The notes under the pieces are model-generated. The model was not told the DNA's origin. It did no database searches and saw only the letters and a list, made by a program, of their open reading frames with translations. Position numbers and translations under genes: made by a program. Shown here piece after piece: positions 6,494-10,000 of a DNA stretch of 10,000 bases (the stretch's first letter is position 1; each line of letters starts with the position of its first letter). This DNA comes from Ochromonadaceae sp. CCMP2298 (Eukaryota; Sar; Synurophyceae; Ochromonadales; Ochromonadaceae), in contig MU634027.1 of the NCBI GenBank assembly GCA_026770595.1, positions 1-10,000 of the forward strand. Direction: 5' to 3'.

Positions 6494-8509
6494 ATGGCGA
6501 CCACGCGGCAGCTGGCCACCGAGCCTGTCTTCAACGCTCTTGAGCGCATCTGGAAAACCGACAGCGCGAGCACCATCGTCTACCAACTGCGGTTCGCGCT
6601 TGTCCTGTCGGCGCTCGTATTCCTGGAAGACCTGGGCGGCACCGTTGGGGAAGACTTCTCCGCTGCGCAGCTGCAAGGCTTTGTGGACTTGTTCTCGCTC
6701 TTCTGTTTGAACGCCGGCCAGCTGTGTGACCAGATTTCATCGACGGCTGGGCTGCGTGCTGACCCGCTGTTGGCGCAAATGCGCACCGCGCGCCGCGTCG
6801 TGGTGATGATCGACGAAGATACCTTCCCGTCGGTGCAGCACTTCTTGGTGCAGTTCTCGACCGTCCTGGCTCCCGTGCTCGGCTTCACCACGTACAAGCT
6901 TGTGTCCAGGCCATCATGTCCAGCGTGGAAGCCACGGTGGTGCCCGTGGGCGGCGCGGCGATGACCATGGCCTCGCGACGCGCAGTGCCCTTTCTATCTT
7001 TCCCGGGAAGGAGCATCGTGCACGTATTCATGCGGCCGTCGCGGCAGCCGCTGTTCCACTTCAACGCGGCCGATGGGCAATCGGCCCTGAGCGGCGCGAC
7101 GGAGAACGTCTACAGGGCGTGGCAGAAGGCGTGGCGGACGCCATGCTTGAGGACCAGGGCGTCGCGCAAGCGCTGTGTAACGGGCGAAGCGCAGGCTGCT
7201 GCTGGTGCTGCTGCTGCTGCTGCGCCGCTAGAGAGCGACACAACATCCTTGTTCGTCCCCCCGTACAACGTGTTCGCAGAGACCGTCCCGCGCGACTCGG
7301 CCGCCGCGGGGGCCCTGACAGCAGTGGCCTCTGCGCTGAGGGTGGACATCGGCTTCGCCTCAACGGACGCGAGTGTCAACGGCGTCCTGTGCGCAATGTG
7401 CTTTGCAGACAAGAGCGTCCGCGTTATCGCCACGGACACGCGAGCCGCCTCGTCGGCGCCATGCATCGTCGGCGCCACCGGCCCGAGCCGTAGTAGCCGC
7501 CTTCTCCATGCGGACCAAGATGCAAAGCCTGCACTTCCTGCGCTCCCTGGAGCCCAGCGGCGCAGGGCGGCTCACGATGGTCGGCGCCGCGCACCACCGC
7601 GTGCTCCTGTTGAGGACGCAGTTGATCAACACTGAGTGCTCGTCTGCTCCGACCAATGCAGACCCGCCCCCCGCGCGCGCGAAAGTCTTCGGCGACTTCG
7701 ACCTGGCCAGGTTCATTTACGCGATGGCCGTGACCACCACCCGCGCGGACGACGTGCCCACCGCCTCGCCGGCTTGCTATGTCTCACTGGACGAGACCGC
7801 GCGACGCAGCGGCGGCGCCGGAGAGCAGCGCACGGTCGCGTCGGTGGACCTGAGCACCGGGCAGCTCAACTGGATGGCCAACATGCCGGAGGCCTCCTTC
7901 GGGGACCACCCGCGCATCCTGCGCGTGGCCGACGGCTGGGGCGGCGCCGGTGGCTTTCTCTTTGCCGGAACCGACCGCGGCCGCGTGCGCATGTGGGACC
8001 ACCGCTCGAGCAGAGAGGAGTTCACGCTGACCGGCTTCCCAAGCGCATCGGGAGAGGCGGGAATCTCCTGCCTGGACGCGGCCCACTTCCTGGTGGTGGC
8101 CGGCACCGCGGCGGGAACGGTCAGCATGTGGGATCTCCGCAAGGCGCGCACGCCGCTGTGGGCGTGCCTCGGCAGCGCCGGCGACGCCGCGCTGGCGTAT
8201 CGCTTCTCGCCCGAGGACACGCAGCTGCGCGTGGCGGTGGCCTTTGCGGACGCAGCGCCGCTGGGGCGGCGACCCGAGCCCGCGGAGGGTCTCCCCGCCT
8301 CTCTGCGCATCTGGGACGTGCGTGCCGCGTTCAGCGGCACCGCCTGGCGCAACGGGTCCGGATTCGGCATAGACACCACGGGCATCCGCGCGTACGCCAT
8401 CCACTGGCATAAGCCCCAGTGGCACCACGGCCGGCGCGTCGTGGAGAAGGCGGCTGCTTTCTCCGACGGCGGCTATATCATGCTCTTCGGGCGCGGCGGC
8501 GTGGCTTAA
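6494..8509 (+). CDS. WD40-repeat protein with apparent frame breaks
   Basis: One gene of about 670 codons seems to be read here, split over frames. The start is ATG 6494 (purine at -3, G at +4). The first segment, to about 6898, is a helical N-terminus of unknown family. The frame then changes near 6895-6905, where the first frame turns into Pro/Trp/Arg-rich sequence and hits TGA while the second opens with VQAIMSSVEATVV. It changes again near 7480-7490 into the frame that runs to TAA 8509. The C-terminal half is a WD40 propeller: DKSVRVIATDTR, DRGRVRMWDHRS, AGTVSMWDLRKA and SLRIWDVRAAF. A (GCT)n Ala tract lies at about 7195-7227. Breaks may be assembly errors, decay, or unseen introns; candidate introns of 35 or 62 nt at the first break lack pyrimidine tracts. 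Function is probably scaffolding. Confidence 0.7.
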
Positions 8510-8521
8510 GAAAAGCGGGTC

Positions 8522-9691
8522 ATGGTACACTCCACTCGCAGGCAGGCGCACCATGTCCGCCCAATCGAGAGCTTGTCCGACACGCTCGAAGGAGCTCTGG
8601 AGTGCTTCCACGAGCACATCGGCGTGCGCCACCTCGCGTACTGCTTGCTGGAGGTGCGGTGGGAGGCCCCGGCCGCCACGCGTCCCGGTGCGGCGCTGCC
8701 GCGTGCATCGGTGTTCGTGCGCGACTGGGGGGTGATCGATCTCCTCTTGGCGGTCGAGGCGGAGCAGGTGGAGGCGGAGTACTACGCCACGAAAACGTGC
8801 CTCTCGCAGCTGACCAAGCGGGAAATGGTGCCGCGCTTGACGCAGTGGAGCGCGCGCTACGGCGGCGGCCACGGGCAAAAAGCCGCAGCGGCAGCGGCCG
8901 CGGCTGCGGCAGCGGCAGGGGTGAAGACCAAGGCGGTGGCCAAGGCGGCCAAGGCGGCGGAGGCGAGGGCGGCCAAGGCGGCCAAGGCGGCCACGGCGGC
9001 GGCAGCGCGGACGAAAGAGAGCGGGGACAAGGCCTGGTTCTGCCGGCAGCTGGGGGAGCAGCTGGAGACGTGTCGAAAGCGCCTGCGCCTGTCGGCCGCG
9101 ACATCCATGACGCAGGTTGACATGCTGGCTATGAAGTTGCGCGCATTTTTAGAATTACACCCGGAATTCCTCTCTGCCACCCTCATTGTAATGGAAAACC
9201 AGCCAGCGCTCAAAAACCCGCTGATGAAGACCGTTCAGGTCGCTCTCTATTCGTACTTCATGTTCCACCTCTCCTCGACGCAGCTCTTCGTGGACATGGC
9301 GAGGCCGAGCCATCGCGGTGAGTTCACCTGGCTTCGCCAGTGCAGAGTGCAGTTCATCGGCGCGGGGAACAAGACGCGCTTGCTGCCGGCACCGGCGGCG
9401 CCGGCCTCGGCGGCAAGCGCGGCCGCCCCCATGGGCAAGAAGTCGAGGAAGAAGGGGGGGCTGGGGGACAAGACGGCGTACGCGGAGAGAAAGGCGCTGG
9501 GAATCGTTCACACGCAGCACTTCCTGCAGAAGCACCGTCTCTTCGAAGACCAGCGGCGGCGACGAGTCGCGGGCGAGGAGGACTGGTCGGCTTTTTTCAC
9601 AGCGCACGCGAAGAAAGACGACCTGGGGGACTGCTTCCTGCAGGCACTCTTCGTGGCGAAAAGCTCCTTCGCGATGCAACTGCTGGAGTGA
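8522..9691 (+). CDS. RuvC-like Holliday junction resolvase (poxvirus A22 type)
   Basis: Resolves branched DNA made during viral replication or recombination before packaging. Family motifs in order: HIGVRHLAYCLLEV (32-45, strand 1 of the RNase H fold); VRDWGVIDL (66-74); IVMENQPALKNPLMKTVQ (222-239), the signature block with catalytic Glu225; VQFIGAGNK (276-284); YAERKALGI (320-328); and KKDDLGDCFLQAL (364-376) with Asp366, Asp367 and Asp370. At 389 residues it is much longer than usual (about 150-250), because of an Ala/Lys-rich insert at 119-165 and an Ala/Pro/Lys insert at 289-312. The first catalytic Asp of strand 1 aligns with His32 (codon CAC, 8615-8617), so activity may be impaired unless this is an error. 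ATG 8522 lies 12 nt after the WD40 stop. It ends in TGA. Confidence 0.9.
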   Translation: MVHSTRRQAHHVRPIESLSDTLEGALECFHEHIGVRHLAYCLLEVRWEAPAATRPGAALPRASVFVRDWGVIDLLLAVEAEQVEAEYYATKTCLSQLTKREMVPRLTQWSARYGGGHGQKAAAAAAAAAAAAGVKTKAVAKAAKAAEARAAKAAKAATAAAARTKESGDKAWFCRQLGEQLETCRKRLRLSAATSMTQVDMLAMKLRAFLELHPEFLSATLIVMENQPALKNPLMKTVQVALYSYFMFHLSSTQLFVDMARPSHRGEFTWLRQCRVQFIGAGNKTRLLPAPAAPASAASAAAPMGKKSRKKGGLGDKTAYAERKALGIVHTQHFLQKHRLFEDQRRRRVAGEEDWSAFFTAHAKKDDLGDCFLQALFVAKSSFAMQLLE

Positions 9692-9716
9692 GGATCCCCG
9701 GATCCCCTGCTGGGTC
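9691..9716 (+). repeat. Dispersed gene-end hairpin element, third copy
   Basis: Directly at the resolvase stop, AGGATCCCCGGATCCCC then TGCTGGGTC closely matches the start of the 171-bp repeat units (AGGATCCCTGGGATCCC then GTGAGTGGGTCC, 4935-4962). In each, GATCCC and GGGTC can pair around a 5-6 nt loop with a bulged T. The position in the 73-bp convergent gap suggests a transcript 3'-end signal. Confidence 0.45.
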
Positions 9717-9764
9717 GAGATATTCTTTGACCGTCGACGACGAGGACATCACTGTGACGGGGGG

Positions 9765-10000
9765 TCAGTTTGAGACAGACAGGGCCTGCGCGGGAAGCTG
9801 ACAAACGACGAAAAATCCCTCGCCGCGTGGCTGCGCAGGCGGCTCGGTGAACCCGATCTCCGTGAAGACATGTGCGTTCGCCTTCGTGTCAACAAGCACA
9901 ACCACTCTTTTTACCGCGCGCCGATCGGCGACCCTGGCCAGGGCCGCGACAAATTCAGCCACGGCCGGTCCCACCAGCCGCGTGTCGGACCGGAGACTCG
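9765..10000 (-). CDS. Partial ORF with GNAT-like C-terminus
   Basis: The last 77 codons of a minus-strand ORF that enters from the right edge and ends in TGA at 9765-9767. The stretch KRVVVLVDTKANAHVFTEIGF followed by Pro-rich sequence and GFFVVCQL resembles the end of GNAT N-acyltransferases, where 'L.V...N..A...Y...GF' forms the last acetyl-CoA-binding helix and strand. The catalytic fold and most of the CoA-binding motif lie outside the window, so the assignment is tentative. It is convergent with the resolvase across a 73-bp gap. An internal GTG at 9974 could also start a short protein, but the frame is open to the edge. Confidence 0.4.
   Translation of the reverse strand, partial: SLRSDTRLVGPAVAEFVAALARVADRRAVKRVVVLVDTKANAHVFTEIGFTEPPAQPRGEGFFVVCQLPAQALSVSN

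Noticed and set aside
7784-8878. Long minus-strand open frame (364 codons) opposite the WD40 and resolvase genes
   Set aside because: It is antisense to clear WD40 and resolvase motifs, and is His/Arg/Ala-rich as expected of a GC-rich shadow frame.
1-10000. tRNA, rRNA, CRISPR array, insertion sequence
   Set aside because: I looked for cloverleaf-like segments, regular spaced repeats and transposase motifs and saw none.

Overview
The window looks like part of a DNA virus of a unicellular eukaryote, or a copy of one resident in a protist genome. The case rests on proteins typical of nucleocytoviruses and their small relatives: a double jelly-roll type major capsid protein (MCP), a VLTF3-like late transcription factor, an SNF2/D11-type helicase, and a poxvirus A22-type RuvC-like Holliday junction resolvase. 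The short MCP together with this gene set recalls the yaravirus/mriyavirus group more than a large giant virus. That placement is inference, not tested here. Eukaryotic features are also present: two probable spliceosomal introns, an AATAAA signal, and ARM- and WD40-repeat proteins.

Layout. Positions 1-1778 (minus strand, moderate GC) form a compact morphogenesis/transcription block: small ORF, then VLTF3-like protein (8-nt overlap), then MCP, which runs off the left edge. From about 1980 to the right edge the DNA is clearly GC-richer. It holds, on the minus strand, an Ala-rich coiled-coil tail ORF (1982-2530), the three-exon helicase (2579-4349), a 670-bp gene-poor stretch with two inverted repeats and a 171-bp tandem duplication, and an ARM-repeat gene (5017-6291). 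A 202-bp divergent spacer follows. On the plus strand come a WD40 gene with frame breaks (6494-8509) and, 12 nt later, the resolvase (8522-9691). A convergent minus-strand ORF with a GNAT-like end enters from the right edge (9765-10000).

The most notable signal is in-frame TAG. The MCP frame is interrupted by one TAG yet stays open, with capsid-like sequence, for 93 more codons to the edge. The helicase frame has one TAG between its two helicase lobes, and a second TAG separates it from an in-frame tail. No gene end that I trust uses TAG; they use TAA or TGA. This fits TAG read as an amino acid, but also nonsense decay (CAG to TAG) in a resident copy, or base-call errors. Apparent single-base indels in the WD40 gene and in helicase exon 2 make decay or sequence error real competitors.

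How the genes work together: MCP and VLTF3 serve capsid building and late transcription, the helicase serves transcription or remodelling, and the resolvase would resolve replicated genomes before packaging, although its first catalytic Asp appears to be His. The ARM and WD40 proteins are probable protein-interaction scaffolds of unknown role.
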